A DNA stretch of 64,000 nucleotides from Isoetes taiwanensis (Eukaryota > Streptophyta > Lycopodiopsida > Isoetales > Isoetaceae). Of this stretch, positions 11,090 to 23,059 are shown one piece after another. Position 1 is the first letter of the stretch; every line of letters starts with the position of its first letter. Position numbers and translations under genes: made by a program. The stretch is taken from positions 7,437,891 to 7,501,890 of the forward strand of contig JAJEKV010000035.1 of the NCBI GenBank assembly GCA_021234155.1, in the 5' to 3' direction. Below the pieces are notes generated by a model, which worked only from the letters and a program-made list of their open reading frames with translations, made no database searches and was not told where the DNA came from.

Positions 11090-12295
11090 AGAGTAAGAAG
11101 ATGAGATTGCTAACCCCATAAATGATATTGATTAAGAAAATCCCAGAGAAAACACAATGGGTCGGACTTCTTGTGCCAATTTGTAATGCAATGACAAATG
11201 TCGTGATATGGCATGGGTTCTTCCCTTTGAGATCGATCATGCGAAAATGGAACTCCACAAGTATTTTGTTGAAACCATGATGCATTCAATCAAATTAAGA
11301 ATGACATGCTTTAAGAGGGATGAAAGCTGAATCGAAGTAAAAAGAACCCTAAATAGCTAAATGAAGGTAAAAGCTATGAAGAAGAGGATTGCCTGTCGAC
11401 CCCGAATCGTCGGACTACATGCGATTAAGATATCGATTGAAAGCCATACTATCTTGCTTAATTCCACTATGCTCCATGTCTAAGGAAACCCAATACCGCC
11501 CCTACATTGCCAATGCTTATGATTGTGTTTTCCATTTTCTAGCGACCGATACTCCCATATGCTTTCGGATGTTCGGGCATGTAATTCTATCCGGATTTAT
11601 ACTGGTCTCCCCGCAGAAAAGGCAAAAAGGCATTCACCACACTCAATGTATCATGAAATTATGACACTCCAAAGATATGACATCTTGAGATGGCGGGGCT
11701 TGCGTAAATTTGGCTAATCCTCCAAGCTTCCACATTTGGCATTACAAGACCGTTTCTCACCATCTTGAGCATAACCCGCAATAATTGGTAAGTATACAAA
11801 AATATACAAAAACAAGATGGTTCTCATCATGTTGAGCATAACTCGCAATAATTGTAGCCCATGACATGATATATACCATTGGCAAATCCATAGATTCAAT
11901 CAAGTGCATTCCCAAGACAAGATCCAATTGAAGTTCATTATAAAGAACTTCTTGATGGATATATTTAGCTTGCACTAGATCGAGATGGACAAAAGCTCAC
12001 TTTGTCAGGGATTATTTTCTCATCCAACATGTTACCAAAACATTTTAGAGCATGAAAGCATTGACAATCTTTGGATATCGACAATAAACATGCCCCTTGA
12101 CAATTGGGTCAAAAGCACTTTGTGCTTTGTTGTGCTCACACAATGAAATTATCACGGTTGTATGCCTTCATGTTGCATGCTCGGAAGCATTTCCAAGCAA
12201 GCAAAGCATTGCTAGAATGGGCAATATCCCGCAACATGATTTGGATGGCAAAAATCCATGGAGTTGAACTGAATGATTTAGACGAGAAGGTTAGG
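11090..12295 (-). pseudogene. Decayed PPR (pentatricopeptide repeat) gene
   Basis: Broken minus-strand frames carry successive PPR landmarks. They are an NALLAWKCFRACNMKAYNRDN segment near 12225, then KYIHQEVLYNELQLDLVLG and IMSWATIIASYAQHD (11810-11960), then a second YAQ repeat with NAKCGSLED (11714-11790) and SYLWSVIIS. Further on come HHGFNKILVEFHFRMI and CHITTFVIALQIGTRSP (11170-11285), with many stops and frameshifts between. The order matches PLS-type plant PPR proteins (IH..., SWN-I-I, YAQHG, YAKCGSLEDA), which bind organelle RNA. The blocks are collinear over about 1.2 kb, so one dead gene is the simplest reading. No intact start or DYW/E domain was seen. Confidence 0.6.
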
Positions 12296-12607
12296 TGATG
12301 CTTGCTCTCACCAATTTTCGAAGCCATGGACATAATAGGCTTCAGTGTCCGTTTCGTTATTATTAGCTCGGCATGAAGCATGACATTATGTCCCCACAAC
12401 TACAAGGCTGCAGCTCTGTATCATGCAATACTGCTTGAAGTTTTTCAGCACAATCTTGATGTACATGTCCTTAGCTAGTTTTCCATCTTCCAGGAATTGT
12501 GCCTTAGCTAGTTTTCCATCATGTACCATCATCTATGCAGGCTGGAACAAGTAATACTATCTGTTACAACTGTAGGTTCGTGATATTTGTTTGAGGGACA
12601 ACTTATG

Positions 12608-13150
12608 GTGGATGCACAGCCACTACCACCAGCCTCGCTTGTAGCCCAAAATGCTCTTATTGCCCTTGCTTTACAACGGCATGCAGCAAATTGTGTTCGT
12701 AATGATTCTACAACCAGGCGGAACTGCAATGTCTTTCCACCAGTTTCCACAAGGCAATGAAATGGGAGATCAGCAAGTGATGATGCATCGATTTCTAGCA
12801 AAGGGATTCAGCATTACTTGACAATAGTACTAATTGGCATCCAAAGGAAGCGTGGAACGAAAAATGGATTGCGTTCTGCCGCTTATGCATCCTTATTACA
12901 GAAATGTGGCAATAATATTAGCAGTTTTGAGGAGGAAAAACGTTTGCATGCCTCTCCTGCAAAGTAAGCATAAATTCGGCATGTTCCTCAGTATCTGTTG
13001 GTGCAAATGTATGGCAGTATTGGGATTTTGGATTCTACAAGGATAGTGTTTGATACTATGCCCTAGAAAATTGTGTCCTCTGGAAACATCACGATTGCAG
13101 CATATGTTCAACAAGGGAAGGTGAAGGATGCACTTGTACAATGTCTCTCC
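12608..13150 (+). pseudogene. Decayed PPR gene, N-terminal half
   Basis: The plus strand holds YASLLQKCGNN and SFEEEKRLHAS (12880-12955). After frameshifts come LLVQMYGSIGILDST and RIVFDTMP (12995-13070), then ITIAAYVQQGKVKDALVQ (13090-13140). These match the start of plant PLS PPR proteins (LLQ-C, G-R-LHA, MYG-CG, VFD-MP, AYVQ-G, -EAL). An upstream ATG at 12608 opens a short leader. Stops (for example after HAS and after TMP) and frame changes show it is non-functional. It sits head to head with the minus-strand PPR remnant at 11.1-12.3 kb. Confidence 0.6.
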
Positions 13151-14130
13151 TCAGACCTCTGCACTTTTTTTTTCATGCCAGCTTCTTCCTTGGTAAGAAT
13201 TCCAAAGAAAGGTTCATCAAGATACCATATTTCTTTTATAATTTGATCTTCTGAACAGGTAGAATGCCATTGGGACGGCTTAAATCATTCTATGAGACTT
13301 AATAATTATCAGGTTAGTTGCCATTCTACTTGCAACGTTTAAACCTCGCTATAATGGATATAACCTCTAGTTTAAAAATAACACTGTTTATTTTATAAAG
13401 AGCTCTCAGCATAGAATAAAGTTACCCCTCAGCATAAAAGATGTTGATCCATTGTAAATATCACAGGCAGAAATCTAAGCAGTAGGCAATGTGCATTGTT
13501 CCTGGTTATCGGATTAGCTTGCTGTTTCAACAGGCTCTATGAATCTGATATAGTGAGATGTGGTTAAATCCTTACCTATAGAATGAATGGACGCCTTTAC
13601 AAAGCAAAAATCGAGTGCTTAATAGTGTTTCCGGGCGCCTTCCTTCCTCCGAAGAGATGTAAGAACCGCCGTGGCTACCTCGCAATCCATTTGTTGACCA
13701 AGAAGCTCGCTTCATCTTGTTCTTCGGATCCGCACGACAACATACCGGATTGATGTTAGGTCGTGAAAAAAATGTCGATAAAGGCGTAACCCGCCGCTCG
13801 AAAGTGTTTGAGAAATGGAAGTCCCCCTTCCAGCGGTGTCGTGCTTATTTTTCTCAGCTGTTTATTAATGGAGAAGCAGAGGCGTGACCTTCTTTGATGG
13901 ATCCTGAATAAGAACGGAGAAGCAGAGGCATGACCTTCTCCATCTCCGTGGTTTTTTTAGCCAATTTCTAATTTTCGTGGCCGTAGATTTTTAAAGAAAG
14001 AAATCTAACGGCGAAACTTTTACCACATCAGTTTTGTATGAGGTGGACATGCTACGTGGATAGCCTAGAATTGCAAGGAGGGTTGCACGCTTGGTTAGGC
14101 TGGCGTGCTAAAAATAAAAAAAAAAATAAA
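13150..14130. other. No supported gene
   Basis: Non-coding sequence with a short partial repeat (GGAGAAGCAGAGGC... twice, near 13871 and 13918) and no recognisable domain. Confidence 0.4.
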
Positions 14131-14139
14131 TATATATTG

Positions 14140-14650
14140 CATACGCGCTTACGCGAAAGTTTTTTTGCGTACGCGAAATAGTGAAAACCGCGTACGCGAA
14201 AAACAAATTATTTATTTATTTATTTTCGCGTATAAATTTGAAATTTGAATTTCGTGATAACGAAACCTTCTAAAATCAAGCAAGACATGAAAGCTTTTTG
14301 CATACAAAACAAGATAAAGCGCGATAATGCAAAAAAAAGGGGAATTTTTTTTTTTGTACGCGTACAAATTTGAAATTTGAATTTCACGTACGCGAAACCT
14401 TCTAAACCATGTATGCGAAAGCTTTTTCGCATACGCAAAATAGTATAAAGCGCGTACGCGAAAGCGGAAAAAAAAATTTTTTGCGTACGCGATTTCCATT
14501 GTTTCGCGTACGAGAAAAAACTTTCGCGTACGCGAAATTTTTTTTCAGCCGGCGACTAAAAAATACATATATTTTAACTTTATACGTCAGGAATTTAGAT
14601 TTCGTACGTACAAACCTGTCCCTACCACCCACAGTCAGGCGGGCTTTTAT
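14140..14650 (+). repeat. GCGTACGCG-type repeat, copy 2, with internal tandem duplication
   Basis: Dense with near-palindromic words such as GCGTACGCGAAA and GCGCGTACGCGAAAG. Two diverged units of roughly 130 bases are in tandem. One starts near 14225 and one near 14358; each begins CGCGTA-AAATTTGAAATTTG, passes through CGAAACCTTCTAAA and GAAAGCTTTTT, and ends TAAAGCGCG. A tail (AAACCTGTCCCTACCACCCA) matches, in inverse orientation, the copy near 7.95-8.17 kb. Stops occur in every frame. The sequence is repetitive and AT/CG alternating, not coding. Confidence 0.5.
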
Positions 14651-15480
14651 GCACAGGCTGTATTAATTGAGAATTAATGAGGCTATCTAGGTACATCAAC
14701 TATTAAGGCTTTCAGGGTCTCTACCTCCCTTCCCAATACACAGGAGTGCGCATAGAATAGAACATCATCATCCATAGAACTGAGATATAAAATAACATCT
14801 AATCTATCTACCTAAACATACATGGTTAGGTTCCTTCGTTTAGGCTTATGATCTCAGAATTTATAAGGCCTCTGAGGCTAATATAACATACTAATCCAAC
14901 TTATTGCCAGATTGGAAGCCGGTATTGCACAACAGAATAGCCATTTACCTGATCTTTGGCTTGCTCCAGTTCCTTGAAAAGCGTCCATGCTCCTGTTCGG
15001 GCTAAAGGCGATTGAACCCAGAAGGTCTGTTGTGCAAAGCCGCCTTCGCAGAAAGAGGATGCTTCTTCCATCGTGGCCGTGAGACAATGCCCTATAATGC
15101 CTAGGATGATGTCTAATGCTTACACCTTTCGTCACCCTTGGCGTAGAGGATGGCTTCCTCCCCATAGTGACCATAGACTAGAGGTGCTTTCCTATCAATG
15201 CATGATCCTATATGACCTCTTATCTCTCAATTTTGTCTACTTCTGTGGCATCAGAAGTAAACTTCTTACTCTACCTTCCACTCATCTATCTGTTCGGTGT
15301 CGACTACTTCGGTGACGAGTCGACCCTTGCATTGCTCCATAAATTGGGGGTACTGCTTCTCAAGATCTGATTGTAGTACCTGTTGAAGGTGTTCCTGGCA
15401 AAACCTTCAACCTCAATGGTTTAGAACCTCCAGATCACTTAGGGTGATCAATCCTCAAAGCAAATGATGGATTAGAATGG
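14650..15480. other. No supported gene
   Basis: Only short open frames and no recognisable domains. Confidence 0.35.
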
Positions 15481-16150
15481 AGCAAATTGCAAAAGTTCAA
15501 CTGTCCCTGAAATTTTGACAGCTTTGGAAGTGCCAAGTTTGCATATTCATATCTTTGGATCCGTGCACTGAAACTTATTTAAACTTGGAATGGTGAGAGA
15601 ACAGTAGTAGAGGATGCTTGGTATTTAATTTCAGGACTTTTGGGCGCTTCCTTTGCTTACTATGGATTTTTGAACAAGCAGACTTGAAACAGACAATTTT
15701 CAATGAGTGTATCAGAAATTTTGAAACCTTTGGAACAGCCAACTTTGGGGATCTGTAACTTGAGATGAAAAAGTCCTAAAATCATGAAACTTGGACTGGG
15801 GTAAGATGGATAGGAAGGCATACACATGACAAAGTTTCAGAAGTTTTGGATAAGCAGTTGGAAATCTATGGATTTTTGAAAAGGCACACTTGGAAGAGGA
15901 AATTTCAATGACTGTCTCAGAAATTTTTGCAGTTCTAGAACAGCCAAATTTGCAAATCTATAACTATGGATTTATGAGTGCTAAAATCATGAAATCTGTT
16001 TTGAATGAAAGATGAATAGCAAGAGAGTCATGGAAAGTAAGCTCAGATTTTTTGGAGATATAGTTTGCATATGGGGCATAGCTAAACTTGCAGACTTGGG
16101 ACAGTGAAATTTCAGTGCACATATCAGGGATTTTGCTCAAAAATCAGAAG
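15480..16150. repeat. Diverged tandem repeats, roughly 180-200 bases per unit
   Basis: At least three degenerate units repeat the same phrases: CAGAAATTTTGAAACC / CAGAAATTTTTGCAGTTC, GAACAGCCAACTTTG / GAACAGCCAAATTTG, CTAAAATCATGAAAC and TATGGATTTTTGAA. There are no long open frames. They lie on the 3' side of the minus-strand gypsy remnant at 17.7-19.0 kb and may be part of its untranslated or LTR region; that link is not proven. Confidence 0.45.
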
Positions 16151-16735
16151 ATTTGCATGAAACAACTTGAATAGCATCTATTTGAACTTCATAACAATGA
16201 TAAGGGTAGTATTATATCAGAATCTCAAAGGAAATATGAAAATACATCAAGAATTTGGATTTTATTGCTCAAGGCATGTCAAAAAACTGAAATATGGAAG
16301 CTATTCTTCAAGTAAGAGTCCTCAATCCTTCTTTCAGAGCCAAATCGACATGTTCTTCATGCCCCAATCTTCCCCAAAATCTCTGATAGCCAAAGCCCCT
16401 TTTTCTAATCCCCTTTTTTGGTTGATTCTTGGTAAAATCCGTGGCTTTTGTTTGTTTTTAGTGCATGGGTCTGTTTCTTGGCTTGGATCCAAGCATTTCG
16501 GGACCCATAGACCATGATTAGGCCGTTGAATCAGCAGAAAAAATGGTTCTTGGCATGATCAAGTTTTTAGGGTTCTTCAAGGATTCATAAGAAATATCCC
16601 ACAGGCATTTTTACAAAAGAAAGCTTGGGTATATAAGGCATAAAATTCTAAACTTTATAATTTATTCATATGCTATTTCCATGTGGTTGCCACGTCACAT
16701 ACTCAAGGTGCCATGTGGCAAAAGGTGATTGGAAA

Positions 16736-16877
16736 TGAGTGACTAGGCCAAAGGGAGTAAATAGGAAATTTTTTGTTTTTCAAATTTGGCACGATTCCCA
16801 AGAAATTGAGTGACTAGGCCAAAGGGAGTAAATAGGAAATTTTTTGTTTTTCAAATTTGGCACGATTCCCAAGAAAT
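16736..16877. repeat. Perfect 71-bp tandem duplication
   Basis: The 71-base unit starting TGAGTGACTAGGCCAAAGGG at 16736 is repeated at 16807 with no difference visible to the end of the unit (CCCAAGAAAT). Perfect identity suggests a recent duplication. Downstream, 17035-17210 is a looser repeat of GTGATGATGTGGC-like words. Confidence 0.8.
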
Positions 16878-17689
16878 GGAATATGGGTGTCATAACAAGG
16901 TCTTTTTCAAAAATTCTTTTTTCCACATGGAATCTTTTGTGATGCTCTACGTGATGGGAGAATTTTTTAGCAAAAAAAGGCATCTTAATTTTTTGGCTCA
17001 AAATGAGGCTAATTTTGGTGAGGTGGCAAGGTTATGGAGTGATGTGGCAAATGGGTGATGACATGGCACAATGAGGTGATGATGTGGCAAGCAAGGTGGT
17101 AAAATAACTTTTTTCTAGTCAAAACTTTTTGTGATGTGGTGATGAGGTGGATGACATGTGTATGGTGATGTGGATGTACTTGAGTGATGATGTGGATGAC
17201 ATTTGGCATAATATTGGTTTTAGACCTTAGGAATAGCCAAATTTGGTGGAGTTTTTTGCATTTTCTCAAGAAAGTGGATGAATAATAGGTATGTGATGTG
17301 CTTTGACTAGAAAAAAGAAACTTTGCCAACCTTTGGCTAGGGGAAATGGTAATGGAGTATGGAGATAGGAAGTCATGAATGGGATCAAGATGGTAGGAAC
17401 ATGAAAGAAGCCTTGGAAAATGGAATTCATGCCAAAATGACTTGGATCTAGCCACATACCAATGAACCTTGAGGGGTCTTCCAAACTCTAACAAGGGGTC
17501 TTCAATTTAGGCTCAAATCTTCTTGCTTGAATCTCAACTTTCTTGCCATACTTGTATGATGCTCAATCAATGTTCTCCCTTGGTTCTTCATCACAAATGT
17601 CTCCTAAGAGTCTTCAAAGGTAGATGTCTTCAATTCTGTTGCTTGATTAGCTCATGCACACGTGTCAAACCAAATGTTAGCCAAAGGTG

Positions 17690-18975
17690 TAGTTCATGCA
17701 AATGGCTCTTCTATGCTGCCAAAATGTGGCAGCAGTACCAACGTAGCGTCTTTCACTAGTAAATGCGTCCATTTCACTAGGTATTGGAGAAATTGAGATC
17801 TTCGTCTTCTTATAGGATCTGTCAAAAAAAACTTCCGAAACAATCTCAAGTTGATCCTCCATCATTTCAGTAACTCCGGTGTCTCCAATACTTCCTCTGG
17901 ATTAGGAGTGTGCCTCTTTAGGAGACTTACGTAGAAAACTCTATAGATCTTCAAGTGTGCTGGCAGGTCTAACTTGTAGGATTGGTTACTTACTCTTTTG
18001 GTTATCCTGAATGGTCCAGCCCATCTTGGAGGAAGCTTCTTGCAATTGCCGATGTGGAGCTTCGCTTGTTTGACCTTGATCTTCAGCCAAATATTGTCCC
18101 TTACCATTTTGTGCTTATCTGCTATGATCTTCTGCTGGCTTCTTGCTGCTAGAAGATATCCTTGTACTTCCTCCACCAACTGTTGCATGTCGGCTAACAT
18201 CTGCTAGGATACTTCTACCTTGGACACGGAATTGTGTCCAAGTGTCTGGGATCAAGCATTGATAGCCGTAGTTATCATAAACGGCGACATTTGAGATGAC
18301 TCCTGCTTGGTGCTATTGTATGCAAACTCCACCAAGTGGATGTAGTCGTCCCACTTCTTGCTTGTTCCAGACATAGTTTCTCAACATGTCTTCATGTATT
18401 CGATTCGTACGCTCCGTCTGCCCATCCGTTTGAGGATGATATGTCGTGCTCATGGACAGCTTTCTCTAAATTGTGTTGAAGAGATCTTACCAAAATGCGC
18501 TCATGAACTTTGAATCCCTATCAGAGATTATCTCTCTCAGCATCTTATGGAGTCAGAAGATCTCCTTTGTGAATAACACGGCAATATCCAATGCAGTGTC
18601 CGTGGTCCTGCATGGCACAAAATGCACCATCTTCGACAACTTATCGACTACGACCATTAATGCATCCTTTCCCCTTATGGTTCTAGGGAGCCCTGTTATG
18701 AAGTTCATGTTAATTACCTCATTTTTGGCATTTGGCACTGGCAATGGCTCTATCACTCCTGGAATTCCAAGCTAATCTGCTTTTGTCTGCTGACATATCT
18801 GACACTCTTGAATATACCTGCCTATCTGCTTCTTCATGGCGGGCCAGTAATAGCTGTTTCTTATCTTGAAGTAGGTTTTCATAAAACTTGCGTGGTCTGC
18901 TATTGGGCTATTGTGTGTGTCATGGAGTATCAACGTCCTAACTCCGGATGATTCCACAATTTATTCATGCTATAA
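17690..18975 (-). pseudogene. Ty3/gypsy integrase plus chromodomain, decayed
   Basis: Reading the minus strand from 18957, the first block is an integrase zinc-binding domain with H...H and CQICQQTKAD. Next is the catalytic core (MNFITGLPRTIRGKDALMVV, VVDKLSKMVHFVPC), then STTYHPQTDGQTERTNR near 18390-18440, and a GPY/F module (PPRWAGPFRITKRVSNQSYK, VFYVSLLKRH) in 17862-18200. A chromodomain-like LQYLVKWTHL and DATLVLLPHFG follows in another frame (about 17740-17800). Frameshifts and stops separate the blocks, so it is dead. This domain order is the 3' end of a chromovirus pol gene. No RT, protease or LTR was identified, so the element is fragmentary or its LTRs have diverged. Confidence 0.8.
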
Positions 18976-20770
18976 CAAGTTACTTTCCTTCTTAAAATGC
19001 GTGAAGGTCTCCCTCTTTTTGTCTATTCTTGCCTTTTTGGAAAGGCTTGCCATGCTTCTTTAAAGTCGGTCCATTGGCAATGTTTCTTCTATCTTCTTGC
19101 CAGCCTCACTGGTGAGTGTTTGTTTATATGGCATTGCAAGCGAACAACTATTTCCCAAGTGAGCTCACCTCTCAAGGCACTTGTCACCTAGTTCTAGAAG
19201 CCCAATTACCTTCTATTTGTTGGAAACGAAGGTAAATGTGGCATCTTCTAGCCATTATGATTATGATTGAGATGAACGGTTTAATTATGCCAAAGGCAAT
19301 TTAGAATCACAGCTCGAATCTGAGTAGAAAAACTAAATCCCTCAAAAAGACTTGCGTATAAGGCAAAATAGAATGTAGAAAGTGAAACAGGCTGTCTGCT
19401 TCCTTTAGAAAAAGAAATAGGAGATATCTTCATTTATGTCCTTCACAAAGAAGCGCCTGAACCCCTAAACCCAACTGTGATTTTTAAACCTGAATCCGAC
19501 GGTCTAATATATGATTTTTAAACCTGAATCCGACGGTCTAATATAAGTAATCTGGACATATTGCAAGGACTGTCTATCTAATCTAAACATCTTTTGCATA
19601 GCCAGGGCCAATATATATTTTATGAACTGTCATAAGGGGTGGCCACATTATAATTTTTTTTTGCCTTCAACTGCAGATTTTGATGCAAAAACGGAGGTGG
19701 AGGTTTCCATCTTGAAGTCGGAGGCCAGTTTTCAATCTTCCATGAGAATCCACAAAAACTGGTTCAATCTGCTAGTCCCCCTCTCTTCTGAAGCTCTTTC
19801 ACAAAAACTGGTTCAATCTGCTAGTATCCGCTCTCGTATCAAATTGAGATATGGAGGTGGAGGCAGCAGTAGACTATAAGCATGCGTGCCCTCTCTAGGC
19901 AATCAAGCGCAAACATCGAATTACAATAACTATTTTAACATAATTCAGAGGCAACATGTAAAGTACAATGCAAGCTGGTCTTTGACAACTTGTGTGTGCA
20001 AAAGAGCCGAATTGCATAAAACTACCTGAATGAGCACTGATCCTTTACCTCGGCCTATAAACGGGTTATTCCTCACTCTAGCTGTCCTAAGAAGGGATTC
20101 ACATAATTAGTTGTTTCACCCTCTCAAAATCATTTCACCCTCTCAAAATCATTTAACAGGTCTTGGCAAACCAAGCTACACTTTGTGCAGCCTTCCCAAG
20201 CTCCGATCATTGTATCGCCTCAAGTGCCCGCACGACTTTCTCGAAACAAACGCCAGTACTGCGGTCGTGTCTTTTAGCCTGAAAAACTAGTCTGAAAAAA
20301 GATGTCTAAAAATGTACATGATTCAAAAAAAAAAAAAAATTTGGAACAACCTTTTATATGCTTGCTTAGACTCAGATAGACGAGATAATGATTTTGCTTT
20401 CACGATTACTTGTGTTAATGCTTTTCCATCACAATCAAAAGTTATCAAAGACTATGAATCATATCGGTGAAGGCTAATTCGACTTTATCAAAAACACTCA
20501 AATAATGTATCACTAAATTTGGGTTACAAGACAGATAATGCACCACCTTTCCTTTCACCTGTATGCAGGCCAAGAACAAAAAGGGTATTATGTAACCTGC
20601 AAATTTCTAGTTGCATATCTTCAAGGTTCTATACAAAAATTTTCCTCCATGCAAGCGTCAATCGGCAAGAAAATTTGTGTCTTAATCATGCGACCGATGT
20701 ATAAAAAATTGCAGAACTGCCATGCCCTCTATTTCGGCTTCTATAGACAAGGTGACATGCTTTTATGCAG
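18975..20770. other. Intergenic, with short tandem duplications
   Basis: No gene recognised. A 34-bp unit (TGATTTTTAAACCTGAATCC...) is duplicated at 19478-19545, and CACAAAAACTGGTTCAATCT occurs at about 19752 and 19800. The segment ends at the stop codon of the minus-strand MED4 gene, so its right part should hold that gene's 3' UTR. Confidence 0.4.
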
Positions 20771-20773
20771 ACT

Positions 20774-23059
20774 TCATTCTTCATCTTCGGAGCTTGCACC
20801 CTCATCACTGTATTCACTTTCGTCATCATTAGCATCAAGATCAAGATTAACATATGGAACAAAGACGGGTGCTGGTGCACTTGGAGCAGGTGTGGCAGTC
20901 TTAGGAGGTTCTGCTGGCCTAGCTGGCAGTGATGGAGGAAGTACGATTGCATCACCTGGCTTCCATCCTGGTGGCACAATAGGTAGATCAAAGGAAACAG
21001 GATCACCTGGTTTCCAGCCAGGTGGTGGCAGTAAATCTGTCGGTAACTCGACTGGCATTCCTGGCTTCCATCCTGGAGGAAGAGTCGTTGGTAAAGTTAA
21101 TGGTTGTGATAAAGCTTCTGCTTTGACAACTTCTGTGTCCATAGGAGAAACACCAGGAGAGGAAAGAGGCATTACTGGTTTTGGAATGCCAACATCCAAA
21201 TCCTTGAACACATACAGCTGCGAGGCACGCAAGTGTTCATCTTGTGGAGCAGGTGGGAATGCACCACGAAGAGGTTGGCCAGCTGCATATTCAGGCGGAG
21301 CGAACGTGGTATAACTTATTCGATGTGCATATGCTACAAGGTCCTGGATATCCACAGAACCTTGTCCAATGTCGATGTCCTCACTATTTTTACAATGCCC
21401 ATTTTCTTTCTCAGGCTGCTTTGGCCTTCTGTACTCTTCAAACTCCTCAACTGTGAATTCTAACACTTGTGCGGCATCTCTGACCCTCTTAGCAAATTCA
21501 CGCATAGCAACATCCTTGGCATTAATTGTGTCTGCAATCCTCTTCTTCTCTTGTTCAAGTTCCTCTAACTCTGCAATCTCTGAAACGGCTTCCAAGAGTA
21601 ATAATTGGTGAGACTCTATCATGCTAAGTACTTCCTTGCTAAATGTTGCAGCAGCTCCTTCAGCTGGAAGAGTAGCACCTGGTAGTATATTTGAAACAAT
21701 GTTTTTGTGATGGGTTCCTTGCCAAGTCTTGCTTCCTGCAACACGCATATACAAACTTTGTATGATTCACCTGTCTAACAATGGAAAAGACATTATCCTG
21801 ATTTAGTAACATAATGTTGGGGTATCTCCATGACTAGAAAATGTAGACAGACTCTCATAATAGTGATGCAGTCAAATTTTTGCAGAACAGCTACAAGTTT
21901 CAGTCAAAAGTTTCAATCAATGCAAGAAAATTTCATTTAGCTGGTTCCATAAGCTTTTTTCTTGAAAAAGAAAAGAACTCATTGCAGGTAAGGGAAACAT
22001 TGCAGTAAAAAAAACAGAAAAATAATACAGGCAAATGAAGATGAATTGAAGATCAAACAATTTGCATTACAGAAAAATGAAAGCTACTAAAAAACACTCC
22101 AACAAATCAAAAGTTTCTACAGTCAAAGAATTCATGAAAATAGATGTGCCAGTTTTAATTCCAGGCGGAAATCTATCAATAAAGCAACTCCATTGCAAAT
22201 GATCAAAAGGACAAACACGCTCTAAATTGCAGTGATCAAAATCTGGATTCTGTTGTGGCAAGGTAAAATGAGTGTTGGACTTTGGATATATACTTCAGCC
22301 TTCTCTGAGCTGCCTGGAAAATGGCATCACTGAACGTTGTGGAGCACCACCTTGACCTTATTGAACAAGATATTCGGAGGCAAAATATAATAGGGCAATG
22401 TAACTGATTTCTTAAACAAAGCAAGAAGTGTGAAACTTGGAATGTATTCAATGCCAATGGTTCGCAATATGTTGGTCCAAGTACTGGCTTGAATTCTACA
22501 GTTTTAAGTTTATAATCCCATGTGATTGGTGCAACATATGCTGCTCGGTTGCAAATCAATGTACTTTGGTAGAAGAATCTAATCGGAGTCCATCCACATA
22601 TAATTTATTATCTAATAAGACCTCAAACACGGAGTCCAATTCAAGCAAGACTTATCCGCCTCAGAAAAACTTTTCAAGTGAAATTATGAAATCAAATTTG
22701 ACGCCAGTGCCTTACACCAAGTCATCGATCAATTTAGGTATGGGAAGCTTCGTATTCACAACCCTGATCGTTGTAGAAAACCATCTAACCTAGAGAGAGA
22801 TAATGCATGATCTAAAGGGGCATAGAGGGGTTGAAAATTGATGTTTACCTGCAAGCTCGAAATATCTAGCAGTGAGGCCAGCCATTTCCTGTAACAGCAC
22901 CTGAGCTCTCTGATGTGGAGGGAGGGTCTGAGGCAGTGTACGAGGCGGAGTAGGTGCTGTGGGTAAAATGGGCGCAGCAGGGGAGGCCACAGCAGGCAAT
23001 CCAATTCTGGAAGAAGGCGGAGTTGGAAAAGATTCATGCAAGGACATGAGGCTGGCCAT
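20774..23059 (-). CDS. MED4: Mediator of RNA polymerase II transcription subunit 4 (MED4)
   Basis: Two exons, 22849-23059 and 20774-21735, join across a 1113-base intron (donor GTAAAC, acceptor TTGCAG) to give 390 residues. Exon 1 starts MASLMSLHES, is Pro/Ala-rich and ends in ARYFELA. Residues about 103-172 form a helical coil (EIAELEELEQEKKRIADTI). The MED4 signature DLVAYAHRISYTT is at about 202-214. Three PPGWKPG repeats follow at about 290, 308 and 325, as in plant MED4 proteins, and the C-terminus is acidic (DANDDESEYSDE). MED4 is a core subunit of the Mediator middle module, which bridges activators and RNA polymerase II in the nucleus. The splice phase is exact and no stop interrupts the frame, so the gene looks intact. 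Confidence 0.9.

Noticed and set aside
17009-17494. 161-codon His/Thr-rich minus-strand frame
   Set aside because: Produced by GTGATGATGTGG-type low-complexity repeats; no domain and no codon bias.
20538-21314. 258-codon plus-strand open frame
   Set aside because: It is the antisense shadow of the MED4 C-terminal exon; its Gly/Ser/His pattern mirrors the PPGWKPG repeats.
22321-22407. Plus-strand peptide MASLNVVEHHLDLIEQDIRR inside the MED4 intron
   Set aside because: Looks protein-like, but it is only 28 codons, is antisense to the host gene, has no partner exons, and MED4 splices correctly without it.
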